A stretch of DNA of 64,000 nt from positions 204,527,934 to 204,591,933 of the forward strand of contig CP136063.1 of the NCBI GenBank assembly GCA_032622095.1, in the 5' to 3' direction. Of the stretch, positions 54,756-64,000 are shown piece after piece. Position 1 is the stretch's first letter; every line of letters starts with the position of its first letter. The DNA is from Siphonodentalium dalli (Eukaryota; Mollusca; Scaphopoda; Gadilida; Siphonodentaliidae). The notes under the pieces are model-generated. The model saw only the letters and a program-made list of their open reading frames with translations. It was not told the origin of the DNA and did no database searches. The translations under genes were made by a program, and so were the position numbers.

Positions 54756-55450
54756 AATGGACACTATTGGGATTGTCTCCCTTGCATGAGCTCTTCACAG
54801 ACTTCAGAATCCAGACAGACAGTGAGGTCCCAGAAGAATATCTTGTGTTTGATGAACGGATAGATATTCCCAAGTCAAAACAGATCTCCATTAAATATGG
54901 AATCAAGGTTTGGGGTTGATTTTTTGATACAGAGCCCGTCTTGTTTTCATTTATATAATGGTTCGTGTCGGAGACCATCAATGCAGCCTGTGTTATACGA
55001 GGTTTTTAGGTTCAAACCCGGACATATGCGAAAATCAGGACCCATTTGCTTTCTTTAAAAAAGAAAAGAAGAAAACATCTCTCTGCTCTCTCGCATACGA
55101 TTGTATCTAAATAATCTAATCGACACTATATAGGGATTCTCTCCGTTTCATGAGCTCTTTGTGTGCTTCAGGGCTCAGACAGACAGTCTGCATGGTCCCT
55201 CAATAATGTCTTGGGTTTGATGACTGATAGATTTTCCCAAGTCAAAACAGATCTCCATTAAATGGATTAAAGATTTCGGGTTGATTTTTTTTTACAAAGC
55301 CCGTCCTGCTTCCATTTTTAGAATGGTTGGTGGTGGAGGCCATCAACGCAGTTTTTGTTGTACGAGGTTTTGTGTTCTAACCCGGACACACGGTATATAT
55401 GTGAAAATCAGGAACTATTTGCTTGCTTTAAAGGTACGGTTGGCCTTGGC
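54756..55450. repeat. Two-copy ~360-bp tandem repeat plus a decayed third
   Basis: CAAGTCAAAACAGATCTCCA occurs near 54870 and 55237. Around it are GAGCTCTT, AGACAGACAGT, GGTTGATTTTTT, CATCAAYGCAG, TACGAGGTTTT and AACCCGGACA in the same order. A weaker third copy lies at 55935-56110. The segment before GACA resembles a tRNA B box (GTTCAAACCCGG, GTTCTAACCCGG, GTCCGAATCCCG), but no tRNA fold fits. Confidence 0.8.
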
Positions 55451-56395
55451 GGTGGGTATGCTGTGAAAATATTTCCACCGGTCAAAAACCGCCACAAACA
55501 GAAAGAATATTAAAATGTAGACAGACTTTGTCCGTATACAAATAAGAAATATCACATAAACTGTAAGTTATGGTCATATGTTTGGCCATTGTTATGTAAA
55601 CAAAAGCATAAAAAGTTACTTTCCTGGTGTTTGTTTATATTATGATGGTAAACATAAAGAGCGTTCTTTGTTGTTGAATTCCTGATATGGAACTAATAAA
55701 GAGCGTTTATATCATTTGTGTGTGATTAGCCAGTAACACTGTGCTGTCTTCTGTAACACAATCAGGCTCTTGTTTAGGTAAAATATAGAAGGTCTTTATG
55801 ATAGCATGCTGTTTACGCTATGTTATGGTATATATGAACGAAACTCTATGCGTTTTAATGTTTTTCTGTTTACGGTGATTGGAACAAATATGAATATTTT
55901 CGACAACTAAGGCCTCGCGTGCCTTTAAAAACAGTTTATTCTGATTCTCTCCCTTTCGCGAGCCTTTCAAGGCTCCAGGGCTCAAAATTTGGTTTTATAA
56001 CCCTATGCGCCCATGTATGATAGTTAGGTCGTGTAGAACATCATTGCATACTGTGCTATAGATGGGGTTTTGTGTCCGAATCCCGAACATATATGAAGAG
56101 TGACTTCTTTGTTTGATTACTCTTAGTTAAGGCCTTAAGGGACATAATTATCAAGGTGCCGTGTTGATTGTAACATGAATATTTCGATAATAAATGCGAT
56201 TTGATCACGCAGTGCACATTTCATAATGAGCCAATTATGCTTCGCATATTCTGATATTATTTATCTCATTTATCTTCGATGACTAATAACGATTTACATC
56301 ATCATCATATTAGGCAATAAATCGCACGACCCTTATCAATATTGATAATTTTGTAGTTAGTGGGGTGCATAACGTTCATTCCAGTGATGATTATT
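55451..56395. other. Mostly unclassified; short dispersed repeat
   Basis: TAAACATAAAGAGCGTT at 55650-55670 and AATAAAGAGCGTT at 55695 resemble 24746-24762, so a dispersed repeat crosses here. The rest shows nothing recognisable apart from the decayed third unit noted above. Confidence 0.4.
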
Positions 56396-56396
56396 A

Positions 56397-57360
56397 TGCC
56401 CCCGACTTGAAGTCGGCGGGTATATAGTCGACGTCTCCGTCCGTCCGTACATCCGTACGTCCGTACGGACGTCCGTCCGTACGGACGTCCGTCCGTACGT
56501 CCGTACAAACATTTTGCATTATTGTTCAGCAACCGCTGGGCAGATTTAGCTGATATTTGGTATGGTGATAGAGCAGCATGGGGGAACAGCTACATGCATA
56601 GCGCGGGTTTCGTCCACCAATTTTCACCAGAGTTATGGCCCTTTTTTTACTTAGAAAATTAAATTTTGTCCGTCCGTACAAACATTTTGCATTATTGTTC
56701 AGCAACCGCTGGGCAGATTTAGCTGATATTTGGTATGGTGATAGAGCAGCATGGGGGAACAGCTACATGCATAGCGCGGGTTTCGTCCACCAATTTTCAC
56801 CAGAGTTATGGCCCTTTTTTTACTTAGAAAATTAAATTTTGTCCGTCCGTACAAACATTTTGCATTATTGTTCAGCAACCGCTGGGCAGATTTAGCTGAT
56901 ATTTGGTATGGTGATAGAGCAGCATGGGCGAACAGCTACATGCATAGCGCGGGTTTCGTCCACCCATTTTCACCAGAGTTATGGCCCTTTTTTACTTAGA
57001 AAATTCAATTTTTCTCTTGTTTTTTGGGGTTTCCAGATGATACCGTGAGCTTTGGTGGTACGATTGCAAATCCCGTATTTTTGTGGATCAGTTATATGGA
57101 AATACATGTCAAGTGCGAACTTGGGTATGATCTGATTTTTGCCAGAGTTATGGCCTTTTTTCAACTTAGAAAATTTGAATTTTCGCTTGTTTTTGGGTTT
57201 CCGGATCGCTTGTTTTGTGGTTTTTAGTCAACATTTCTGTACGAACTTCTTTTGGAATGGTCATATAGACCTCCTCGGATATCCGAAGTTTCGTCCATGC
57301 TTAATCCAAATTGCTACGGTCGGGGGCAAATGCTACGCGACAGCGTACCTCTTGTTTTAA
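56397..57360 (+). repeat. Tandem repeat, 173-bp unit x3 plus related units, GTCC palindrome start
   Basis: Opens with the hairpin GCCCCCGACTTGAAGTCGGC and a CGTCC/GTACGGAC palindromic run (56436-56512). Three units beginning GTCCGTACAAACATTTTGCA at 56502, 56675 and 56848 are almost identical; a more diverged unit follows (GTTATGGCCTTTTTTCAACTT). It closes with GGTCGGGGGCAAATGCTACG. Several 60-75-codon plus frames recur per unit but have no known domain. Confidence 0.9.
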
Positions 57361-57475
57361 CCCGTTTAAGGTGTTCGCTTCAACCACATTCGCAGGAAAC
57401 ACATTCCAGAGGATACGACTCTCTGTGAGAAAAATTACTTCCGGTTGTCCTCAGAAACACATTGTTTCTGGAAAC
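57361..57475 (-). pseudogene. Non-LTR ORF2 C-terminal scrap
   Basis: The minus strand from about 57460 reads FLTESRILWNVFPANVVEAN followed by TLNGLK. This matches the conserved LINE tail 'F..R....WN.LP..vV.a.s.n.FK' found after RT in Jockey- and RTE-like ORF2. Only about 30 codons remain, next to the end of the tandem array. Confidence 0.6.
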
Positions 57476-57479
57476 TGAG

Positions 57480-58261
57480 CCGCAACGGATATCTACTTTA
57501 CACAATAAATGAATAAATAACAGTTTTGTATAGCCTAAAATCCACAGAAGAACTCTAAAACGCTTGACATGTTAAACATAAAATACAATTGCAAACATAA
57601 GACATATGGACATCAACAAAACAGTAGAACTATAAGTGAGACGTTATAAAAATACAGAAGCGCATCAAATCACAAAATCGCGTAATACAGATATGTACCT
57701 TCAGGAACGATTAAGAACTGAAACTATCACCAGATACAAGTCTTTCGAAAATATGTTTGTCAATTTTGAATTCGCGCAGCATGGTGCGCGAATTCAAAGT
57801 GGGAGAATTCAAAACAGAGCGAAAAATAGTACTGCGCGAATTTAAATAGGAGTAAGGTATACAGTTTAAAAGATAGAATATTGTCTTTATCAAATTATGA
57901 GGGAGTAATTGCATTAGTATTATTTTGGGTACTTTATGACAACATAAAAACCGTTTTACCAAACACATATGTACACGAGTTAAGTTCAGCTGGTGTTTTG
58001 GGGTTTTGTGTCTCCTCTTACTAGATTTCTCTCAAATTCTGTTTTCGCTGCCATTGTTTCTGGTGTCACTCGATTTCTTAAACGTTTACACAAATCGTAG
58101 TCATGTACTTGCGCCCGCTTTTTCGATATCTTATGAAAGCTTTTCTTTCACCTACAAACTTACATACAGACAGACGGCCTGCATGGTCCCTAGAGAATGT
58201 CCTGTATGGCCAGGTATGCATGATGGGCAGACATATACCCCCATACAGCATGAGATATTCA
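57480..58261. other. No gene recognised
   Basis: Holds a palindrome around GAATTCGCGC / GCGCGAATTC at 57770-57794 and overlapping frames (57636-57845, 57711-57968, 58006-58383) with no motif I can identify. Confidence 0.45.
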
Positions 58262-58265
58262 TTAA

Positions 58266-58719
58266 CCCTTTACCCAACAAAACGGCCAAAAACGCCCAAA
58301 TAAAGCTTCAACAGCTTAAAATATCTTCGGTCTGTCTCAATAACACCATACAAATATGGATATCATTGGAACCGGTTCATTGACCACATTGTGATGGTTA
58401 CAGTTATGCCCTGTGCCAATGCATTCTCTTATATATGCGAGTCGATCATAGGTCGCCTCGCATATATAAGAGAATGCATTGGCCTAAAAAAAAAAAAAAA
58501 TTACACTTTTTACCATTTTTTCTTACATTCTTTAACAATTTTATAATTTTTTCTTACATTTTTTAACAATTTTTATAATATTTTTCTACCTTCTTTGACA
58601 ATTTTATCATTTTTAATATGTTAAGCCAATTCACTCTCTTATATATGCGAGGCGACCTATGGTCGACTCGCATATATAAGAGAATGCATTGGCACAGGGC
58701 CGTTCTGTTGGGTAAAGGG
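58266..58719. mobile_element. piggyBac-like MITE copy D, inverted
   Basis: CCCTTTACCCAACA ends with TTAA at 58262-58265 and 58720-58723. Orientation is opposite to A and C. Longest copy (454 bp) because the T-rich spacer is expanded (58495-58620, several TTCTTACATTYTTTAACAAT repeats). Both hairpins (58408-58485 and 58622-58700) are present with single changes. Confidence 0.9.
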
Positions 58720-58878
58720 TTAAACTTGTATCCAAGTTCCGGTTTAATTTCTGTAAAGCTATCTTACTTCGTATATACCAATGCATGGTCTCGTATATAT
58801 ATATATATATATATCCGATGTGGTTATGTCGTGGATACCATTCACCACCGCAGATCTTGGGTCAAGTTCTATATATCT

Positions 58879-59515
58879 ATATATCTGACTGAACTTCCAC
58901 GGTACTTATCCGAATGCATTGTTAAAATTAGGACATCAAATCGATTGCCAATAGAAAGTGGACTGTGGAAAAAATCAAAACGGAATGACAGAGTGTGTAC
59001 ATTATGTAATGACCGAATAGGAGACGAGTATACCACTTTGTAATAATGTGTTCACACCTTAATGATATCTGAATCAAATATATCCCGGATTATTACTGGA
59101 AATATCCCAGCGAAAAAAAGTTTTTATAGACTTCTATCCATTGAAAATAGTATATTGCAGAGATTGTCATTATACCTCAAGTGTGCCTTTAATGAATTGC
59201 CCAAAATTTGAGACACTGAGGTCCCACACCGCCTGGGCAAAAACTCCCCATTTCAAAACACATCCCATTTGTTGAGACCGGGGGTACATATAACTGCTGT
59301 TCCCCTGCATTATTCGATGTGGGTGACAAAATGGGAATGGGCGTGCCTTCACCAGAGGGGTTGAGATATATAATATTATATGGTATTACCGGTATGTGGC
59401 ATGGGTAAATTGAGTATAAGATTATCTTGTCCTGCTATTGTACATATATGTATATACATTTTGCATGTTCTGTGTTAAATCATAGCTTTTGCAATAAACT
59501 GATTCTGATTCTGAT
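58879..59515 (+). mobile_element. Short 5'-truncated non-LTR copy with (GATTCT)n tail
   Basis: The coding remnant to 59043 reads TELPRYLSECIVKIRTSNRL, LPIESGLWKKSKRNDRVCTL and CNDRIGDEY, matching the C-terminal Cys motif region of the 52-54 kb element (LVRFRTRNHRLPVEQGSWYN, CTLCKSELGDEF). Stops follow. The 3' end is AATAAA at 59493-59498, then CTGATTCTGATTCTGAT. Same family as 52167-54027, or a close relative. Confidence 0.8.
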
Positions 59516-59519
59516 ATAA

Positions 59520-60545
59520 CCCAGACATGGCGAATAACGCAACCTAGTTTCAAGCTTCATCTGAGTTCAGAGACATAGCAAGTGCCAGATCGCACCTGGT
59601 CATCTGAAAAAGAAATGAGAATTTGTTCACGCACAAATAAATCAGCCAATATAATGTCGACAAAATCGTTTGAAAGTCTTCACCGAAGGGGGGATTGACT
59701 ATTCCGAGTAACAGGAACGAAACATGCAGGAACAGTGTCCAAGTGAAAAGTTACTATTCCGAGTAACATGAACAGGAACAGATATAGCCTATAAACTCAA
59801 TTACTAGCGTTATAAGCAACGGGAAAAACGCATATTGTATTCCACACCCATTGACGTGAGTCACATCTATTCAACGGAATCCCAGCCATTGAATACATAT
59901 TATTGTATGCCTCTATATAGTGGAATACATAGATAGAACGACGCAAGTGTGTGAACTGGTTAACGTTGTTGCAGGAGTTTGTTGTGACGGGATGGTAAAA
60001 CGAGAACCGGCGGTTCGTGTTTTTCCTCGCGCCACGACAAACGAGTGCAATAACGTTAACATGTTCACACAAATGTGTTGTTCTATGTTTATTGCACACT
60101 CTGAAGATTGCAGCTTGTAACATACAAATATTTAGGTCGATATTGTTGTATTTAATTGAACAAACGTGTGCTTAACGTAGACTATACCCCATAATTTAGC
60201 AAAGACATTTTCTGTTAAAGTTGACGTCGCCAGTGACGTTGTTGGTGTAATAGGTTTGTATTGTTCAAGAACAATACACATTTTTTTATTGAACGTTTCA
60301 ATTCTTCTGTATTTTGCTGTATTTCGCATAAATAAGCTATTGGGTGTGCAATAAAAGCCGGAACTATTCGTGTTGACGTTGCCGCCAAGAAAGATGACGT
60401 ACATTACGTCGATCGTCCGCTTCCGGTGACCCCCCGCCCCCATAATTACTGGTTATTTGTCAGACTTAAATCACAATAAAGGTAGCTATAGTAACAATGA
60501 AGGTGACATTCATGGATTGAACTTATCTGACTGAACGGTGTAGAT
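59520..60545. other. No gene recognised
   Basis: CCGAGTAACAGGAACG at 59705 and CCGAGTAACATGAACAGG at 59758 repeat motifs from 27.0 and 27.2 kb. Frames of about 100 codons at 59797-60123 and 60132-60443 (minus) have no recognisable domain. Confidence 0.45.
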
Positions 60546-60550
60546 TAAAT

Positions 60551-60712
60551 ACAGAACACAACTTGCATCATAATCTCGAATCTGTTATCGAACTCGTTGC
60601 GGACGGTGCAAAGTTATATTTCACTCGAGCTACGCTCTCGCGAAATATATCCTTGCGCCATCCGCAACTCATTCGATAAAATAGTCTCGATTAAGATACA
60701 CGTTGTGTTCTG
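60551..60712. mobile_element. 162-bp foldback element
   Basis: ACAGAACACAAC / GTTGTGTTCTGT form the ends. The arms continue with AATCTCGA / TCGATTA, TTATCGAA / TTCGATAA, GTTGCGGA / TCCGCAAC and GAAATATA / TATATTTC. The loop is about CTCGAGCTACGCTCTCG. Non-coding. Confidence 0.8.
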
Positions 60713-61325
60713 TCTATATACATCATTTGAAAGATTAATATCTCCCCTAAATTAATGTTGCAACATTTATACTTCACTTTTTAGAATTAAGTGTATATAT
60801 TGCATATAAATATTTTCTATGAATATTTTCGCCCAATTTGAGCGGTTGTATGATGGTGGTTTTAATCTGATGTGTGTGTCGGAATAAATGAGGTGGAGGA
60901 TTTGTGTAAATGTTAGGCCAAACTACATTTTCAAGTAACGATGGTTTTGTTGTTTATTTTGAGGAATCATACCACATCAGATGAATTCAGCCCAAATATA
61001 TTAACAGTTGTCAGGTAAAACATTTGCTGTAGGTTAGCGTTATTTGGTATTTGCGGATGTCGTTTAACATGGGGAAAATAGACTACTACGCTTGAACGGG
61101 CATGTGCATTTGTCGTTTTTTAATGTATAGCAACTTGATAATCAATAACAGATGCCTTCTCTGTCAAATACAGTCGCTCTATTTACGATATTAATTGGGG
61201 AACTTTCTAAATTAACTACGCACAAACGGATACCTGCTGCAAATTAAGGAAGCTTGCTCACGATTATAAAAGGTATCGGAAACCGGCCCACTCGCCCCAG
61301 GGCCCACTCGCCCCAGTCGACCTGG
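60713..61325. other. No gene recognised
   Basis: No frames or repeats of note, apart from a short CGCCCCAG duplication at 61294-61315. Confidence 0.4.
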
Positions 61326-61329
61326 GCCA

Positions 61330-61800
61330 GCTCGGGACACACTATAAAGTGTATGCCGAGGCCGAGGCCGGCTCGGAATTAAAGGTGTATACGGGGTGTT
61401 ATATGGCGTTTGGTCCGTTGTTTCTCAATGAATATTGAAATATGTCCGGGCTGGGACATGGAATACAATAACGTTTGAATTGTTTTTAAATTCACAAATT
61501 TGTTGATTTTATTCAACTTTTTCGTTCTGAAACACACTATAAAGTGTATGCGGCCGGCTCCAAAATAAAAGGTGTAAGCGGACTTGATGTCGCATTATCT
61601 TCTTTGTTTACAAATGGACATGACTTAAATTTGGTACATATGTCCGGGTTATCACATGGAAAACATTAACGTTTGAATTGTTTTTAAATTCACAAATTTG
61701 TTGATTTTATTCAACTTTTCGTTCTTTCATGCTATAAAGTGTAAGCGACCGGCTCCATTTAAAAGGTGTAAGCGGCCTATGTGCTTAGTGTTATAGGCAA
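61330..61800 (+). repeat. ~200-bp satellite family, site 2
   Basis: CACTATAAAGTGTATGC at about 61339 and 61544 and CTATAAAGTGTAAGC at 61734 mark units of about 190-205 bp. TTTGAATTGTTTTTAAATTC and ACAAATTTGTTGATTTTATT are shared by the first two. This is the same family as 43430-44035. Confidence 0.85.
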
Positions 61801-61804
61801 TCGG

Positions 61805-62135
61805 ATTAACTAATTGGCGACTCTAAACTCTTACAAAAATCAACTTTTCTGGTTTTGCATTTTTTATGTATAGAACAGTATAGAATGCAGAAAAAATGGA
61901 GATAAAACTTGCCAAATGTCATTAAAACATCGATAAATCTGGTGTATAGATCGAAATTGGGTACAAATTTCGGGATTGAAAAAAGACCACACAATGATGA
62001 AACTATATATCGATCGAATATACGTGTCTCAAAGTTATTATCGGGGCGGAAATGCCCTTAACAACAATTTTTTCAATCCCATCATTTTATAGACAAAAGA
62101 CAACCTAAATCGGTTGAACAAGGAGAGGTGTTAAC
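61805..62135. other. No gene recognised
   Basis: A 62-codon minus frame is unidentified; nothing else was seen. Confidence 0.4.
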
Positions 62136-62137
62136 AA

Positions 62138-62441
62138 TTAAAGTGCAAGATAACTAGTTGTGACTGGTATGCAAAAATTAGGCATTTCGATTACACCCTT
62201 TTACGACCGAGTAGCATCATATCGCACGTTCCTAACTTGATTTTCACGTGCCACAAATGTACATTTTTATATTTCCACAGCCAATATTGCTACTTGTGCT
62301 AACAAATATTTATTAAAATGGTCAAATGCCACAGTCAATATATGAGCTGCATTAGATCATCCTACAAATAGTCCTTGAATGTCGAAATGTTTGACAGTTC
62401 CGCTTGTTTGTTATCTTAACTTGCACTTTAACTATCACAAG
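62138..62441. mobile_element. ~304-bp MITE (TTAAAGTGCAAG ends)
   Basis: ACAATTAAAGTGCAAGATAA at the left and, on the reverse strand at the right, GATAGTTAAAGTGCAAGTTA are imperfect inverted repeats of about 24 bp. The interior is AT-rich and non-coding. No clear target duplication. Confidence 0.55.
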
Positions 62442-62449
62442 TAACCATG

Positions 62450-63175
62450 AAAAACCCCCACACTCTTTTCTTAATGGTAGTCTTTTATATTTTTAAACTA
62501 TATAGTTTACAATGTGCTAGAATTTATCAAAAATACGACAAATTGTATCTTGTTTTAGTGGAAATAAGTCACATGATAGCATGTTCCAGAAAATAACACA
62601 ATATAACACAGTATAAACAGTATACACCTTATACACTATCATACACCTCTACCAGCCTGAGAAAAAAAATTAGAATATCGGAATTGTCCGGTATAAGAGA
62701 AGAATCGAACGCATTCTGAGAGGTGCCACCCAGCACCGAACATGAAACTGTAAATTCTATGAATTCGGTAGGCCATATTGCCGATTTGCTTAGATTAATC
62801 GACTGGCGGATTTCAGCGTCAACTTGTTTAATAATCGAGTCGACGCCGATTAGTCAAATAATTGTTTCAACACTAGTCAGAAACCATATATGCCTTGTGT
62901 AACAACAGTGAACTACTTGAAAAAGATCGATTGAACTTGAGAAGGATTGGTTTTGCAACAAATAGGTACTGACAGTATCATTATTATTATGACACATAGT
63001 TGTCAGCAGCTTTTGAGATAAACTACATGTAGGTCACTGCGGATGGTCAGTTGAGCTCTTGATCTGCATGACAGGTGTTACACATGTGGTAATCAAAGTG
63101 TAATTACATGGAGTAATAACTGGATTTCCTTATAATCTTATATATAGCCATCAACGTTTTCCGAGTTTTTATGAA
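62450..63175. other. No gene recognised
   Basis: AT-rich, including ACA-rich short repeats at 62595-62650. No gene or element end was seen. Confidence 0.4.
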
Positions 63176-63560
63176 AAACATGGGCGCCAATGACCATCTT
63201 CGATTTTATCCTTCCCATGATTCAATAATTTGGTATACCCTACTTGTCCAATCGTTAATAAGCTTCATATGGATCTTCGGGATAACAACAAGATGGGAGT
63301 AGTGTAGTTTTTCCGAATTTAGTTAAAAAACGTGCCACTGACAGCGATTTTGGATGTTACTATTAGCATTACTAAACCCTTTAGCACAGACCACAGTCCA
63401 CGTCACTCATCCGATCATCACCAAACTTCATATTTATCTTGATATTGATCTATTAGATGAGAGCTATCAAATATTTTTTGAATTTCATAGGAAAAAATGG
63501 TCGCCAGCGGCCATATTGCATTTACGTTATAGGTTATCGCGTCATGTCGAAATATAGTAT
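63176..63560 (-). repeat. Degenerate copy of the CCAAGATGGC-type repeat
   Basis: CATCTTCGATTTTA, GCTTCATATGGATCTTCGGG and CCAATCGTTA occur in inverse order to the 14.1-14.34 kb units. A second related unit (CCGATCATCACCAAACTTCA, then GGTCGCCAGCGGCCAT) follows. A 67-codon plus frame crosses it and is not a gene. Confidence 0.6.
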
Positions 63561-63774
63561 TACTTAGAAATTTCAGCTTTCCAGATTCATAATTGCTCCA
63601 TTGACTGTAACAGATGAAATTATCCCTCTCTTCGGATAGAGTGTCACTGAAACTTTATTTTGTCAGACTGCCTGTAGTCACTGATTATATGTGGAAATAA
63701 TCTGTAATAAGATGTAGCACTGTTTTATTTTATATTTACATGTAGTGCTGTTTTTTATACAACAATTCCATCAA

Positions 63775-63875
63775 GGCTTCTCAACGGTACGCAGTACCGG
63801 TACCGCCGGTACTCGGGCATTTTTGCGGTACCGGTACTGGTGTGCAGTACCGGCGGTATACTCGGTACTGTGGTT
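63775..63875. repeat. GGTACCGGTAC/CGGTACT cluster
   Basis: About ten copies of GTACCG or CGGTAC in both orientations within 100 bp, making several overlapping palindromes (GGTACCGGTACC-like). Flanks are AT-rich. This may be the terminus of an element continuing past the window. Confidence 0.7.
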
Positions 63876-64000
63876 GCATATATGCACATTCGTAGATCAG
63901 CAGGCTGTTTGGCAAAATACAGTAGTATCAAGTTTCGCTCTTTAAACTACACGCGATGTACATCGATCGTGATTGTATTCATGGTGCGAGAGGTCGGTCT

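Noticed and set aside
54990-55020. tRNA gene or SINE head from B-box-like GTTCAAACCCGG
   Set aside because: No A box at the right distance and no cloverleaf could be drawn; the motif is just part of a 360-bp repeat.
56635-57227. Repeated 60-70-codon frames in the 173-bp units
   Set aside because: Same peptide in each tandem unit, fading as units diverge; no start context or known domain.

Overview
This is an AT-rich (roughly 60-65% by eye) stretch of an animal genome, almost entirely repeats and transposon remains. I find no intact host gene, rRNA, convincing tRNA or CRISPR. The vertebrate-type telomere hexamer TTAGGG occurs as short interstitial arrays. Jockey-, L1- and other non-LTR retrotransposons, hAT, PIF/Harbinger-like and piggyBac-like elements, and arrays built around GGTCAAGGTC or 'gagttatggccc' point to a marine invertebrate, perhaps a mollusc. 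That placement is inference, not proof.

Layout. 0-8 kb: a TTAA-type MITE, a minisatellite, a decayed reverse transcriptase (3.5-4.6 kb, minus), a four-copy ~0.6 kb tandem repeat (5.8-7.9 kb) and foldback elements. 8.8-10.4 kb: a decayed hAT transposon with a BED zinc finger and a predicted intron. 10.5-13.2 kb: a 1.0 kb inverted-repeat element with perfect palindromes and a core-promoter-like site, a ~675 bp CATCCY hexamer array, and another TTAA MITE. 13.8-16.7 kb: tandem arrays. 18.9-23.3 kb: a Jockey-like retrotransposon (minus) interrupted by two inverted MITE copies. 23.3-26.5 kb: a near-perfect palindrome, a MITE and a poly-C satellite. 28.3-30.3 kb: an L1-like ORF2 remnant split by a MITE with a 9-bp target duplication. 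31.2-36.1 kb: a satellite block, then a very recent 1.74 kb tandem duplication carrying TTAGGG arrays. 37-45.6 kb: hairpin MITEs, a PIF/Harbinger-like element with ~100 bp inverted repeats, satellites and a 30-bp tandem array. 47-64 kb: more MITEs, two 5'-truncated non-LTR copies ending in AATAAA plus short tandem repeats, and divergent tandem families.

The sequence is best read as nested layers of mobile DNA. At least two insertions can be subtracted precisely: one MITE with TTAA and one with a 9-bp duplication, both restoring the frame of the older retrotransposon. The most distinctive feature is a double-hairpin module with the core GCGAGTCGACC-ATA-GGTCGCCTCGC. It recurs eight times, inside MITEs with three different terminal sequences and once apparently alone.
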